DNA of 64,000 bases from UBA6952 sp045562575 (GCA_045562575.1 JBJKVQ010000040.1:1-64000); one strand, 5' to 3'; positions 36,333 through 45,145 are shown, counted from the first letter of the stretch. Made by a program: numbers and translations. The notes: a model not told the origin generated them from the sequence alone.

Positions 36333-37004
36333 CTAATTATTAATGTCTTCAGAGCGCATTCGGTCTAATAAATCATCTCTTCCTGCAATAAACAAAACAT
36401 CATTTTCTCGTATTGATTCATCCTTTGCTGGAAATATTATCGGATCCTTTCCTCTGCGAATAGCTAAAACTGACACACCATATTTATCTCTAGTGCCACC
36501 TAATCCTGATTCTTCAATAGTTTTACCGACTACATTCGTAGGTGGTTTGACTCTACTAATACCAAACTTAGATGCTACAGATAGGTAATCTTGAACATCA
36601 GGATTGAACAATGTGTGAGCCATCCGAACACCTGCATCATGTTCAGGATTAACTACTTTATCTGCACCTACCCTTTCAAGAGTCTGCGAATGTAACGTAT
36701 TATTCGATCTAGCAATAACTTGTTTTACGCCAAGTGTTTTTAATAGGATTGTCGTCATGATGTTAGCTTGTATATCAGAGCCTATAGCAACTATTCCTAA
36801 ATCATAGTTTGCTATACCCAAATCACGTAATACAGCTTCACTTGTTGAGTCGCCTTTAACCATATAGGTTAATTGTCCTTGTAAGTTTTCAATTACATGG
36901 TCACTACTATCAAGCGCCAATACATCAAATCCAAGTGTATCTAATTCTTGTGCTAAACTTATTCCAAACCTTCCTAAACCAACTACTATAGCTTTTCTTG
37001 CCAT
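36333..37004 (-). CDS. KtrA/TrkA-like regulatory subunit of K+ uptake
   Basis: A 223-residue RCK protein with IVVGLGRFGISLAQEL (residues 6-21), ALDSSDHVIENL as the ribose-contact strand end, and GDSTSEAVLRDLGI. The C-terminal RCK-C domain spans about 140-223. It follows the TrkH-like gene by 22 bases on the same strand, the standard KtrB-KtrA pairing, so it most likely gates that transporter in a nucleotide-dependent manner. Confidence 0.9.
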   Translation of the reverse strand: MARKAIVVGLGRFGISLAQELDTLGFDVLALDSSDHVIENLQGQLTYMVKGDSTSEAVLRDLGIANYDLGIVAIGSDIQANIMTTILLKTLGVKQVIARSNNTLHSQTLERVGADKVVNPEHDAGVRMAHTLFNPDVQDYLSVASKFGISRVKPPTNVVGKTIEESGLGGTRDKYGVSVLAIRRGKDPIIFPAKDESIRENDVLFIAGRDDLLDRMRSEDINN

Positions 37005-37026
37005 CTGAATTTCCTTTTCTTAGTAT

Positions 37027-38472
37027 TTATCCGATTCTAATTCTTTCTTCTGAATAGCGATATAATGCTGTATAACGACTCCTACCTAATGCTAATGCGA
37101 TTGTTAAGGGGCCAACTCGACCTATAAACATCGTAAAGATTATTAATAATTGGCCTATGTCAGATAAGGATGAAGTGATACCGGTTGATAGGCCTACAGT
37201 TCCAAATGCAGAAATCACTTCGAATAATACTTTGCTATAGGTAATATTTTCGGTAATAACTAATAAAATTGCAATTGTGAAAATAAACATAATGGCAATA
37301 AATGAAAGAGAAAAAGCTCTTACTACTAATGAATTCGGAATTTCTCTGCCATAAGCCTCAACATAAGTTTTACCTTTACTAGCGGTCATTATTGCTAGTA
37401 CTATAACAGCAAAAGTAGTAACTTTTATTCCTCCTGCGACAGAACCAGAGGCACCTCCAATAAACATTAATCCTGCATACAAAATATTGGTATACTCTCT
37501 TGTTTCACTAAAATCTATTGATGAAAACCCAGCAGTTCTTCCACTTATCGATTGAAAAAGAGAAGTACTGATTTTTTCTAGAGTATTTTGATCTTTAAAC
37601 GTTTCTGGATTGCCTGATTCAGTTATAAGAAAAAACAATGTTCCTACCACTATTAAACTTAAGGTAGTTACAAGAACTAATTTTGTATCTAAAGATAATC
37701 GCTTAAATCGTTTGAATTTTAATAATTCGAGAATTACAGGATAACTTAAGCTTCCCAGAAAAATCGTAAAAGCTATAAATAGTAACGTTATGTGATCTTG
37801 AAAAAAGAAAGTTAAGCTTGGACTATCAGGAATTATGGTAAAACCAGCATTATTATATGAAGATATCGATAAAAAAATAGATTGCCAGATAACATCACCA
37901 TTATTCTCAAATAAAGGCATGAAACGATAATAATAAAATATAGCAGCAGCTAACTGGATCATTATACCTAAAGCTGCAACTTGTATAGTAATTCTTAATA
38001 CGTTTGAAGAGCCAATCATCTCTTTAATTGGTTGATTTTCCCACAATACTAATTGATTACTTGAAGTAAATTGTTGAGCAACAACTACCAACAAAAAGGT
38101 TGCAGTACTCATAAAAGTAGCACCACCTAGGAACATGAGAATTGATATTACTATCTCCCCGGAAAAACTCCAATATTCTGCAGTATTAACAGTAACCAAT
38201 CCAGTTAAAGTTGCTGCTGATGTAGATGTAAATAAAGCAGTTATAAATGGGGTAAATTCATTAGTATTGTTTGCAAATGGTAACCAGAGAAACAAAGTAC
38301 CTAGAGAAATAATAAACCCAAAAACGTAAATGATAAGTAGTGGGGACTCTAATCTCCTCGATCCAACAGAAGTATTAGAATATGATTCTTGAATTATTTC
38401 AGTTTCAAATTCTTTAGTACGAGGTTTCCTAACAACCTTGTCACCAATTCTAATAATGCTGCTTTTTTGCAT
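37027..38472 (-). CDS. TrkH/KtrB-family K+ transporter
   Basis: A 481-residue membrane protein of the superfamily of K+ transporters with four M1-P-M2 units. Filter loops can be recognised around TLTGLVTVNT (unit 1), SSYNNAGFTI (unit 2), GRTAGFSSIDF (unit 3) and FGTVGLSTGIT (unit 4), each with the conserved filter glycine, and the unit-3 gate-loop region GASGSVAGGIKVTT follows. It imports K+ with Na+ or H+ depending on subfamily. It heads the minus-strand operon trkH-ktrA-usp-rck-rck-pheA-rhodanese. Confidence 0.93.
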   Translation of the reverse strand: MQKSSIIRIGDKVVRKPRTKEFETEIIQESYSNTSVGSRRLESPLLIIYVFGFIISLGTLFLWLPFANNTNEFTPFITALFTSTSAATLTGLVTVNTAEYWSFSGEIVISILMFLGGATFMSTATFLLVVVAQQFTSSNQLVLWENQPIKEMIGSSNVLRITIQVAALGIMIQLAAAIFYYYRFMPLFENNGDVIWQSIFLSISSYNNAGFTIIPDSPSLTFFFQDHITLLFIAFTIFLGSLSYPVILELLKFKRFKRLSLDTKLVLVTTLSLIVVGTLFFLITESGNPETFKDQNTLEKISTSLFQSISGRTAGFSSIDFSETREYTNILYAGLMFIGGASGSVAGGIKVTTFAVIVLAIMTASKGKTYVEAYGREIPNSLVVRAFSLSFIAIMFIFTIAILLVITENITYSKVLFEVISAFGTVGLSTGITSSLSDIGQLLIIFTMFIGRVGPLTIALALGRSRYTALYRYSEERIRIG

Positions 38473-38773
38473 TAATTCTCCTATTGTAGGTTATTATACA
38501 AAACAAGATTTATTACCATTCAATTATCATACAAAATTATTATTATTATTTTACGAATGTGGCATTGTATTCTTTCTTGAATTTTCTGTCAATTAAAGTG
38601 CCATTTTCTAACCTAAGATGGTATTGACTCTAATGTTAAGGTGCAGTATCATCCCTCTACTAAGTAGCTTTTGGGGTAAATAAAGACAAGAAATAGGTCG
38701 TTTTCCGGAGTGTTTTTATTATCCTTTTTATGTCTCAAGAGAAGAAAATTCGACTATGAAGGAAGGAGAGGTC
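38473..38773. other. Divergent regulatory region between the K+ operon and the MaoC cassette
   Basis: About 300 bases without a certain gene. Leftward, TATAAT (38498-38493) with ATTCAA complement (TTGAAT, 38523-38518) at 19-base spacing may serve trkH. Rightward, a good promoter lies at 38624-38652, leaving a leader of about 115 bases. The leader contains a nine-codon ATG frame (38730-38759) whose stop overlaps an ATG in frame with the first MaoC-like gene. Confidence 0.5.
38624..38652 (+). promoter_or_regulatory. Promoter of the MaoC cassette
   Basis: TTGACT (38624-38629) and TATCAT (38647-38652) are separated by exactly 17 bases. The predicted transcript starts near 38659 and runs to the terminator at 40768-40796, covering four genes. 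Confidence 0.65.
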
Positions 38774-39334
38774 ATGACTTCAAATGGAGAAAGTAAATTA
38801 ACTGATGAGATAAAAGCTCTAATAGGTGCTGAGGGTGAAGAACACGAAGTCACTGTCTGGGGGGTTGAAAAAGAAGGTTTGCGAAGATTTACACAAGCCG
38901 TAATGGATCCAGATCCTAGACACTTTGATGAAAAATTTGCAAAATCCACAAAATTTGGAGAAACTACCACCCCTGGAATTTATGTAACCTATCTTAATAG
39001 AACACATCCTCGTGAGGACGATCCTGTTACCAGAGCTTTTAGAGAAAATCCAGTCTCAGACGGTATTGGTGGTGTAAGAACCAGTAGTCGACCTGGTGCT
39101 CTTCCAGATATACCAACAGATCTTGTTCGAGTATTAAATGCTGGAAACGAGATTGAAGTATATAAATACCCATCAATGGGCGATAGAGTATATGCTAAAA
39201 ATAAATACCATAATATAACAGAACGTGTAGGTCGAGACGGTTCTCATATGTTAATTATCACTATGGAAACAACATATAGAAATCAAGATGGTACATTACT
39301 GTGTATCACACGATCTTCAAGCTTTAGAAGATAA
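38774..39334 (+). CDS. MaoC_N-like hydratase-domain protein 1
   Basis: A 186-residue hot-dog-fold protein of the N-terminal MaoC dehydratase type. The conserved start region EGLRRFTQAVMDPDPRHFDE (about residues 35-54) is characteristic, and TTPGIYVTYL follows. The C-terminal half contains GDRVYAKNKYHNITERVGRDG and is also found in its paralogue at 40198. Acyl-CoA hydratases of this group often work as two half-domain subunits, and the catalytic MaoC half could be the next gene. Start at 38774 follows AAGGAGAGG. Confidence 0.78.
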   Translation: MTSNGESKLTDEIKALIGAEGEEHEVTVWGVEKEGLRRFTQAVMDPDPRHFDEKFAKSTKFGETTTPGIYVTYLNRTHPREDDPVTRAFRENPVSDGIGGVRTSSRPGALPDIPTDLVRVLNAGNEIEVYKYPSMGDRVYAKNKYHNITERVGRDGSHMLIITMETTYRNQDGTLLCITRSSSFRR

Positions 39335-39361
39335 ATACATTTTTAAGAAAGGAGAATAGTT

Positions 39362-39862
39362 ATGCCTACTCAAGAAGAGTTAAGAAATAAAGAACAAACA
39401 TATTACGACGATGTCGAAGTTGGCCAAGACTTACCACCATATATTATAGGCCCAATGACTCCGACTCATCTATTTAGATGGAGTGCTGCTATAGAAAACT
39501 GGCACAGGATTCACTATGATCAGGACTTCAGTATTTATCACGATGGTCTCCCAAATATTTTGGCTCAAGGTTCATGGAAACAAAGTGTAATGCCTCAATA
39601 TTTAAAAGACCTCTGCCTGCCAAATGGTTGGGCTTGGAAAGTTCAATTTCAGCACAGAGCTATGATTGTCCCTGGAGACACGATTACAGTCTCAGCAAAA
39701 GTTACAAACAAATATGAAAAAGATGGATTAGGGTTTGTTGAAATAGAGACAGGAATGACAAACCAAGATGGTATTAATACATGTCCAGGAAATGGAACAA
39801 TTGTATTACCAATAAAAGGTGGTAGAGAAATACCTTACCCTTTTGTTGCTCCACAAGAATAA
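39362..39862 (+). CDS. MaoC-like (R)-specific enoyl-CoA hydratase-domain protein
   Basis: A 166-residue hot-dog protein. FRWSAAIENWHRIHYDQDF (about residues 38-56) matches the hydratase-2 motif with the catalytic Asp/His pair placed as D-x4-H-like in HRIHYDQDF, and VQFQHRAMIVPGDTI (about 99-113) is the FRxPVxPGD-like strand. It is flanked by two MaoC_N-like genes and preceded by AAAGGAG. A heteromeric hydratase acting on a CoA thioester is the likely product; the acyl group is unknown. Confidence 0.8.
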   Translation: MPTQEELRNKEQTYYDDVEVGQDLPPYIIGPMTPTHLFRWSAAIENWHRIHYDQDFSIYHDGLPNILAQGSWKQSVMPQYLKDLCLPNGWAWKVQFQHRAMIVPGDTITVSAKVTNKYEKDGLGFVEIETGMTNQDGINTCPGNGTIVLPIKGGREIPYPFVAPQE

Positions 39863-39899
39863 TTAACATTTAAACAAACTTTTTATTAAGGAGGCAATT

Positions 39900-40178
39900 A
39901 TGCCACGTTGGTTAGCAATAGGTACTGCTGATGGATGGGATAATCCAGAAAAATTTAGAGAACAAATGGCTGCTACAAAAAATTGGAGACCAGATGCTCG
40001 TACAACAATTACTACAGTTCTACATTTAGGTGACGGTAAGTTACTTGCAGAGTGTCATGCACCTTCACAGGATGCATTCGATGCATGGTTAGAACAAAAG
40101 GGATGGAATATTGAAAGTATTACCCCTATACAACAAATCGCAAAAACTGGAAGTATTTGGGATGGTCAAAAACCATAA
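39900..40178 (+). CDS. Small conserved-looking protein of the MaoC cassette, function unknown
   Basis: A 92-residue soluble protein. Not recognised with certainty; the alternation of strands and helices (RWLAIGTADG, TTVLHLGDGKLLAECHAPSQ, GWNIESITPIQQI) suggests a small ferredoxin-like alpha/beta fold as in dimeric alpha-beta barrels. GGAGGCAAT upstream is a strong ribosome-binding site. Its place between MaoC-type genes, all with strong ribosome-binding sites, suggests a subunit or accessory of the same enzyme. Confidence 0.6.
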   Translation: MPRWLAIGTADGWDNPEKFREQMAATKNWRPDARTTITTVLHLGDGKLLAECHAPSQDAFDAWLEQKGWNIESITPIQQIAKTGSIWDGQKP

Positions 40179-40197
40179 CCCCTAAGGAGGCAATATT

Positions 40198-40752
40198 ATG
40201 ACGACATCTGAAACTAAATTAACAGATGAAGTAAAAGCAATGATTGGTGTTGAGGGTGAATTAGCTGAGGCTTCTTGGTACTTGATCGAAAACGAAGGAG
40301 TACGTAGATTCACACAAGCTGTTATGGATCCAGATCCTAGATTTTGGGATGAAGAATACGCAAAAAATAGTAAATTTGGCAAATTAGTAACACCTCCAAT
40401 TTATGTTAGCTATCAAGCAAAAACCCCACCATGGGGCGGCGACCCAGTAACACAAGCTTTTAAAGAAAACCCTGTCGCGGATGGAGTAGCACAACTCAAA
40501 GAAAGACCCAAGGGATCTTTACCTCGTGTTCCTACTGACTTAGTAAGAAACCTCAATGCAGGTAATGACTTGGAAATATTTCAATACCCGAGTCGAGGAG
40601 ACAGAATCTACAAACAACAACGTTATGCAAATATTATTGAACGTGTTGGGCGGGATGGTTCACATATGTTGATTATTACAACAGAGGTAAATTTCTATAA
40701 TCAAAAGGGCGATAAACTTTGTACTACACGCGCTTCAGGATTTAGAAGATAG
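40198..40752 (+). CDS. MaoC_N-like hydratase-domain protein 2 (paralogue)
   Basis: A 184-residue paralogue of the protein at 38774. It shares SETKLTDEVKAMIGVEGE, RRFTQAVMDPDPRFWDE, VPTDLVRNLNAGND and ERVGRDGSHMLIITTE with it, so a duplication is evident, but it differs in the segment between (WGGDPVTQAFKENP). Strong AAGGAGG upstream. The pair with one shared MaoC subunit suggests two alternative or two simultaneous N-type partners. Confidence 0.78.
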   Translation: MTTSETKLTDEVKAMIGVEGELAEASWYLIENEGVRRFTQAVMDPDPRFWDEEYAKNSKFGKLVTPPIYVSYQAKTPPWGGDPVTQAFKENPVADGVAQLKERPKGSLPRVPTDLVRNLNAGNDLEIFQYPSRGDRIYKQQRYANIIERVGRDGSHMLIITTEVNFYNQKGDKLCTTRASGFRR

Positions 40753-40767
40753 TAATATCATACAAAG

Positions 40768-40796
40768 AAAGGGAAGAGGTTATCTCTTCCCTTTTT
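40768..40796 (+). terminator. Intrinsic terminator of the MaoC cassette
   Basis: A perfect 11-bp inverted repeat, AAAGGGAAGAG (40768-40778) and CTCTTCCCTTT (40784-40794), with a five-base loop GTTAT, runs into a T tract. It is the clearest intrinsic terminator in the window and closes the four-gene cassette. Confidence 0.9.
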
Positions 40797-40831
40797 ATTT
40801 TTTGATTCATTAAGTCAAGGAGTACTTTCTG

Positions 40832-41587
40832 ATGGATGATGTGATCTGTTTCATTACAGATAATAATGACCGTAAACCTCAGAAAATTTCTACGCGGCCA
40901 CGTTTACCGCAAGCGTCTTTGCATTGCCCTCCGATTACTGCAGGTAATGAACTTGGACTTGTCGTATACCCAAATAGTAGTTCTAATTGGGAAATTCAAA
41001 GAGTACCAGAATATATTCAAATAACCTATACACCTGAAAATCCAGCAACAGATATACCCTTCATACTCTCAGTTGGTGAAGATGGTTCACGAATGGTCCA
41101 ACTAATCCCAAAAGATCCAAACGAACCAACAACCCAAGAAGATTATCAAAAAGCAATGAAAAATATTGATACTCTTTTTAATGATTTTCATACTCCAGCA
41201 GGAGCAATTACCCTAAAAGCCAATTGCTGGTTTCAAACTCCTGAAAACTGGGATTCTGTCTGGATGGGAATAACCAATCAATTTGACCCTCCTTTTCCAG
41301 ATACATATACTGTCAGAGTACAAACTGATTGGTACTCAGCCTCCACAACCGTTGAAATTCGTTATCAAATGAAAATAGGTCAAATTATAAAAGTATCCAA
41401 AGAAAATCCTATAGGTATGGTTACATTTTTAGAGCGTGAAAATATTAATATTAGGTATAGGGAATACTCTGACGAACTCATTACCAAACAAAATGAACAA
41501 AAAAATGAGAAACTAGATAAATCCTACATCATCACAGAAAAAAATCTCACACCTCATAATATTTGGTACCAGACAAATAAGAAATAA
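40832..41587 (+). CDS. Unrecognised soluble protein, DUF6065-like in outline
   Basis: A 251-residue protein with no signal peptide or membrane segment. The N-terminal part ALPPITAGNELG-type sequence (here SLHCPPITAGNELGLVVYP, about residues 29-47) recalls the opening of the poorly known DUF6065 family, but this is a weak recognition. Tryptophans are frequent in the central part (CWFQTPENWDSVWMG). The ATG is preceded by AAGGAG. It ends directly against the convergent sirtuin gene. No function is proposed. Confidence 0.55.
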   Translation: MDDVICFITDNNDRKPQKISTRPRLPQASLHCPPITAGNELGLVVYPNSSSNWEIQRVPEYIQITYTPENPATDIPFILSVGEDGSRMVQLIPKDPNEPTTQEDYQKAMKNIDTLFNDFHTPAGAITLKANCWFQTPENWDSVWMGITNQFDPPFPDTYTVRVQTDWYSASTTVEIRYQMKIGQIIKVSKENPIGMVTFLERENINIRYREYSDELITKQNEQKNEKLDKSYIITEKNLTPHNIWYQTNKK

Positions 41588-42385
41588 TTATCCCATCTCT
41601 TGTATTTTTGCTACTAATAGAGGAAGAATATCTCCAGTTGCTCCAGCAATTTGAGTTGTAACAATATCTGATATTGGTGTTCTTTCTGGATTAATTTCAA
41701 CTATATACGCGCCATTCATGTAGGCCTCTGTAGGAAATGAGGCAGCAGGATAAACTGTACCTGATGTACCTAAGACTAACATTGCATCACAATTTTGTGC
41801 TGCAGTAATACATCTAGCAAGAACATCTGATGGAATAGGTTCTCCAAACATTACTCCATCTCCCTTGATCATACCCTGACAATTTGGACATTTAGGTGGA
41901 ATATCTATAACCATAAATTCATCCCGTAAAAATCTACTCGAACAATCTAAACAACGATAATAATTCCTATTTCCATGAATTTCTGCAACATTATTATTAC
42001 CAGCTATTCTATGTAAACCATCAACATTTTGGGTAATTATTGTATCTAATTTACCTATTTTTTCTAATTCAACTAATGCAAAATGACCTGGGTTAGGTTT
42101 TGCTTCAGCCAATGCTTTTGTAAATTTTGCACGCTCAGGTGATTCTTCATTGACGCGATCAGGATTCAACATACGTTCCCACCATAATTTGGGATCATTC
42201 ATAAAATTTTGAAAACTTCTGGGGTCTGGTTCGCCAATTTTGGTCCAAATACCACCTGATCCTCTATATGTCGGTATCCCACTTTCAGCGCTCATTCCGG
42301 CACCAACTAATGCAACAACATGACTAGCTTCATAAATTTTCTCTGCAGCTATATCAATTAACTTGTTTATTTTATCCGTAGTCAT
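41588..42385 (-). CDS. cobB: SIR2-family NAD-dependent protein deacylase
   Basis: A 265-residue sirtuin. GAGMSAESGIPTYRG (residues 27-41) is the NAD-binding motif, TQNVDGLH (about 118-125) and the catalytic His in EIHGN (about 134-138) follow, and the zinc site is CLDC and CPNC (about 144-165). It removes acyl groups from lysines using NAD. Normal length with a complete active site. Symbol reflects family only. Confidence 0.92.
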   Translation of the reverse strand: MTTDKINKLIDIAAEKIYEASHVVALVGAGMSAESGIPTYRGSGGIWTKIGEPDPRSFQNFMNDPKLWWERMLNPDRVNEESPERAKFTKALAEAKPNPGHFALVELEKIGKLDTIITQNVDGLHRIAGNNNVAEIHGNRNYYRCLDCSSRFLRDEFMVIDIPPKCPNCQGMIKGDGVMFGEPIPSDVLARCITAAQNCDAMLVLGTSGTVYPAASFPTEAYMNGAYIVEINPERTPISDIVTTQIAGATGDILPLLVAKIQEMG

Positions 42386-42388
42386 ACG

Positions 42389-43780
42389 TTATAAATTAAT
42401 AATACCTTTATCACCATCTATAGTAATCTTTGTACCAAATGGTTCTGAAAGTGATTGAAAACGTTCTAATACTTGTTTTGCTACTTGCCCCGAAGCTAAT
42501 ACAGGACGACCTCTCTGAGACCTTTCCTTTCCATACCCAAGATCTATTGGTAATAGTTCTAATTTTATCATTTCACCCTTTTCGAACTGAACAGTAGCTA
42601 CAGCACTTTCCCATCTAATTGGCTCAATTGTCTGGCCTCTATTAGCTATTTTATCAGCAGTATATGCGCTTCCATCACGAGCATCATAAAAATCAGCAGG
42701 TGTCCCTTCCCAACTCAAATTTTGTCGGATCAAGTTATCATGAGGCATAAGTTCAACAGTATCGTTTTGCAATATAAAATCACCCAGGCTATAAAAAATT
42801 GGTTTTCCTTTATAAATTTCTATACCTCTATCTTGATGTGGGCCGTGACCTATAAACATATCAGCCCCAGCATCAATTACAGCATGTGCAAGAACTTTTA
42901 TATGATCAGATGGTTCATTTTCTGTTGCGCCACCTTCATGATTATGTACGGTAAATAGTACCCAATCACTCATTCGTTTTGCATCAGATACACGTTCTAA
43001 ATTCCTTTTGAGATCCGATTCATTTATATAGGTACGTTTCTGAATTGAACTACCTTTTACAAATTTTGTATAAGATTCGTCTTGATAACTAGCATGGTCT
43101 AAGAAATACACTAAATCGTCAGAAGGAGGGCTTAATTTATCAGAATTATCTTCAAATTCAGCACCTTTTGCAGCTCGATTTTTCATGGTTTCGGACCAAC
43201 CAAGTTTATCAGCAACTAGCTTTAGGCCTTTGATCATTTCTTCATCTACGTTCCATTCTGTCGTCCAACGAATATAATTTGGACCTGGTCGACCACGAAC
43301 ATCTCGTCTTTGATCTCCAGCTCTTCCTCCTGGAGGTCCACTAGTTGTAGCTGAAATCAATGCAACACGACCCGCATTGGTATCTAAATACGTTGGTGCA
43401 GTTGCTGAAGCTAAATTATGACCAGTTCCAGCGTATGGCAGACCATATTTATCTAAATTTTCTATGTTGGTTAAAACACCATTTTCTCCAAAATCCCACG
43501 CATGGTTATTTGCAGTGGCAACAATATCAAAACCCATCCATTTTAAATCTTCTATATATTGAGGATCGCATCTCATATATGTCCCACCAGGAACAGTTGA
43601 AGGGGCATCTTCATAATTATGGAATAACATTTCTGCATTGGTAAATGAAACATCAGCATTAGTTATGACATCTTTCAACGCAAGAAATTGTTTTTCCGTA
43701 AAAACTTTCATCTGCCGAGAAATTAATGACTCTCCAGTGATCGCCATTGTTACATTTCTTTTTTCTGCATCATAAATCAT
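42389..43780 (-). CDS. CapA-family metallophosphatase-like protein (long paralogue)
   Basis: A 463-residue CapA/PGA_cap protein. Motifs are NAEMLFHN near residue 45, TANNHAWDFGENG near 90, TVHNHEGG near 275, and GHGPHQDRGIEIYKGKP with YSLGDF near 310-335. It is longer than the 377-residue paralogue at 366-1499 owing to an insertion around residues 150-240 and a longer C-terminus. ATG at 43780 follows GGGGGAA. No signal peptide. It is next to a sirtuin and a CoA transferase, not capsule genes, so the role is unknown. Confidence 0.82.
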   Translation of the reverse strand: MIYDAEKRNVTMAITGESLISRQMKVFTEKQFLALKDVITNADVSFTNAEMLFHNYEDAPSTVPGGTYMRCDPQYIEDLKWMGFDIVATANNHAWDFGENGVLTNIENLDKYGLPYAGTGHNLASATAPTYLDTNAGRVALISATTSGPPGGRAGDQRRDVRGRPGPNYIRWTTEWNVDEEMIKGLKLVADKLGWSETMKNRAAKGAEFEDNSDKLSPPSDDLVYFLDHASYQDESYTKFVKGSSIQKRTYINESDLKRNLERVSDAKRMSDWVLFTVHNHEGGATENEPSDHIKVLAHAVIDAGADMFIGHGPHQDRGIEIYKGKPIFYSLGDFILQNDTVELMPHDNLIRQNLSWEGTPADFYDARDGSAYTADKIANRGQTIEPIRWESAVATVQFEKGEMIKLELLPIDLGYGKERSQRGRPVLASGQVAKQVLERFQSLSEPFGTKITIDGDKGIINL

Positions 43781-43834
43781 AATTTCCCCCATTCGCTATT
43801 AACATACTTAATGAATTATCATACAAACAATAAA

Positions 43835-45043
43835 TTAAATAAACTCATTGTCTGAGGTTTTTAATACACCTTTTTCCTCTAAATCAATAATTGTTTTATC
43901 ATCATAATTTAACCATTCATTTAATATACTTTTTGTGTGTTCTCCAACAACAAATGCTCTCTTACTAACATCTGCAGGAGTTCTGGAAAGCCTGACAGGA
44001 GTATTTGACACCTTAACCTGTTGTTCCTTTTCACCGGGAACAGGTAACGAAACAATTGAATTTCGCGCTTTTATATGTGGATCTTCAATCATATCTTCTA
44101 AATTATTTATAGGCCCAGAAACTGCTATGCCATCTAATACCTCTATCCAATGTTGGGTCGTTTGTTTTTTTAATGCCTTTGTCAATATTGGTTCCAAAAC
44201 ACCATGATTTTGTGTTCTTTTTTCTCCAGTATTAAATCGATCATCAGTTGCTAATTCTTCCAATCCCAAAATGAAACAAAATGCCTCCCAGTCTCTTAAT
44301 CCTGCTATACATATATATCCGTTGGCTGTTTCAAACGTTTGAAAAGGAGTTATTAAAGGATGCCTTGTACCAATTCTTTGAGGTATCTGACCTGTTATAG
44401 AATATCTAATAATTGCATTTTCTAAGTTGTAAATCACACTCTCAACCATACTTACATCTATTTTCTGACCTTTACCACTCCTATCTCTTTCATAAAGAGC
44501 AGATAGTATACCCAAAGCCATATATGTACCACCAAAAGTATCTCCAACTGAAGTACCGACACGCATAGGTCTGCCGTCTGGTTCTCCAGTTATACTCATT
44601 AGACCACTAAATCCTTGAGCAATAACATCAAATGCTCCTTGTTGAGCCCTTGGTCCAGTTTGACCATATCCTGAACATGAAGCATATATCAATCCTGGAT
44701 TGGTACCCTCAAATTGTTCATACTCAAGCCCTAATTTTTCCATAACACCGACAGAAAAGTTTTCTGTAACAACATCTGCTTTATTTATTAAGTCTTTTAC
44801 AATTTGTAAACCCTTGGGATCTTTCAAATCGACTTGTATGGATTTTTTACCTCGCTCTAAGGAATATCTATAGGAACTTATTCCATTAACATAGGGACCA
44901 TCACCTCTATTACTATCTGTTGCAGTAATTCTTTCCACATGAATCACCTCAGCACCTAAGTCACACAAAATCATAGTCCCGAATGGTCCTGCTAACCAAT
45001 GAGTGAAATCAATAATTTTCACTCCTTCTAATGGTCCTGCCAT
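43835..45043 (-). CDS. CaiB/BaiF family (class III) CoA transferase
   Basis: A 402-residue enzyme. The N-terminus GVKIIDFTHWLAGPFGTMIL-type region (residues 7-25) and LCDLGAEVIHVE are typical, and the catalytic aspartate lies in GAFDVIAQGFSG (near residue 150). Class III transferases move CoA between organic acids through an aspartyl-CoA intermediate. ATG at 45043 follows GGAGGG. It may act with the nearby MaoC proteins in degrading an acid; substrate unknown. Confidence 0.92.
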   Translation of the reverse strand: MAGPLEGVKIIDFTHWLAGPFGTMILCDLGAEVIHVERITATDSNRGDGPYVNGISSYRYSLERGKKSIQVDLKDPKGLQIVKDLINKADVVTENFSVGVMEKLGLEYEQFEGTNPGLIYASCSGYGQTGPRAQQGAFDVIAQGFSGLMSITGEPDGRPMRVGTSVGDTFGGTYMALGILSALYERDRSGKGQKIDVSMVESVIYNLENAIIRYSITGQIPQRIGTRHPLITPFQTFETANGYICIAGLRDWEAFCFILGLEELATDDRFNTGEKRTQNHGVLEPILTKALKKQTTQHWIEVLDGIAVSGPINNLEDMIEDPHIKARNSIVSLPVPGEKEQQVKVSNTPVRLSRTPADVSKRAFVVGEHTKSILNEWLNYDDKTIIDLEEKGVLKTSDNEFI

Positions 45044-45083
45044 ATTGCCCTCCATTTAAATTAAATATAATCTATTTTTCGTA

Positions 45084-45112
45084 CTGAAATACTTAATGTA
45101 AACATATATAAT
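45084..45112 (+). promoter_or_regulatory. Possible pyrD promoter
   Basis: CTGAAA (45084-45089) and TATAAT (45107-45112) are spaced 17 bases apart, giving a start near 45119 and a leader of about 27 bases before the ATG. The -10 is perfect and the -35 matches four of six. Confidence 0.45.
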
Positions 45113-45145
45113 CAAATAATATCGTATGAAAGAAAATACAATTCC

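Noticed and set aside
43935..44207. Open frame antisense to the CaiB-type gene
   Set aside because: The minus-strand frame has the complete CoA transferase signature over 402 residues; the antisense frame has none.
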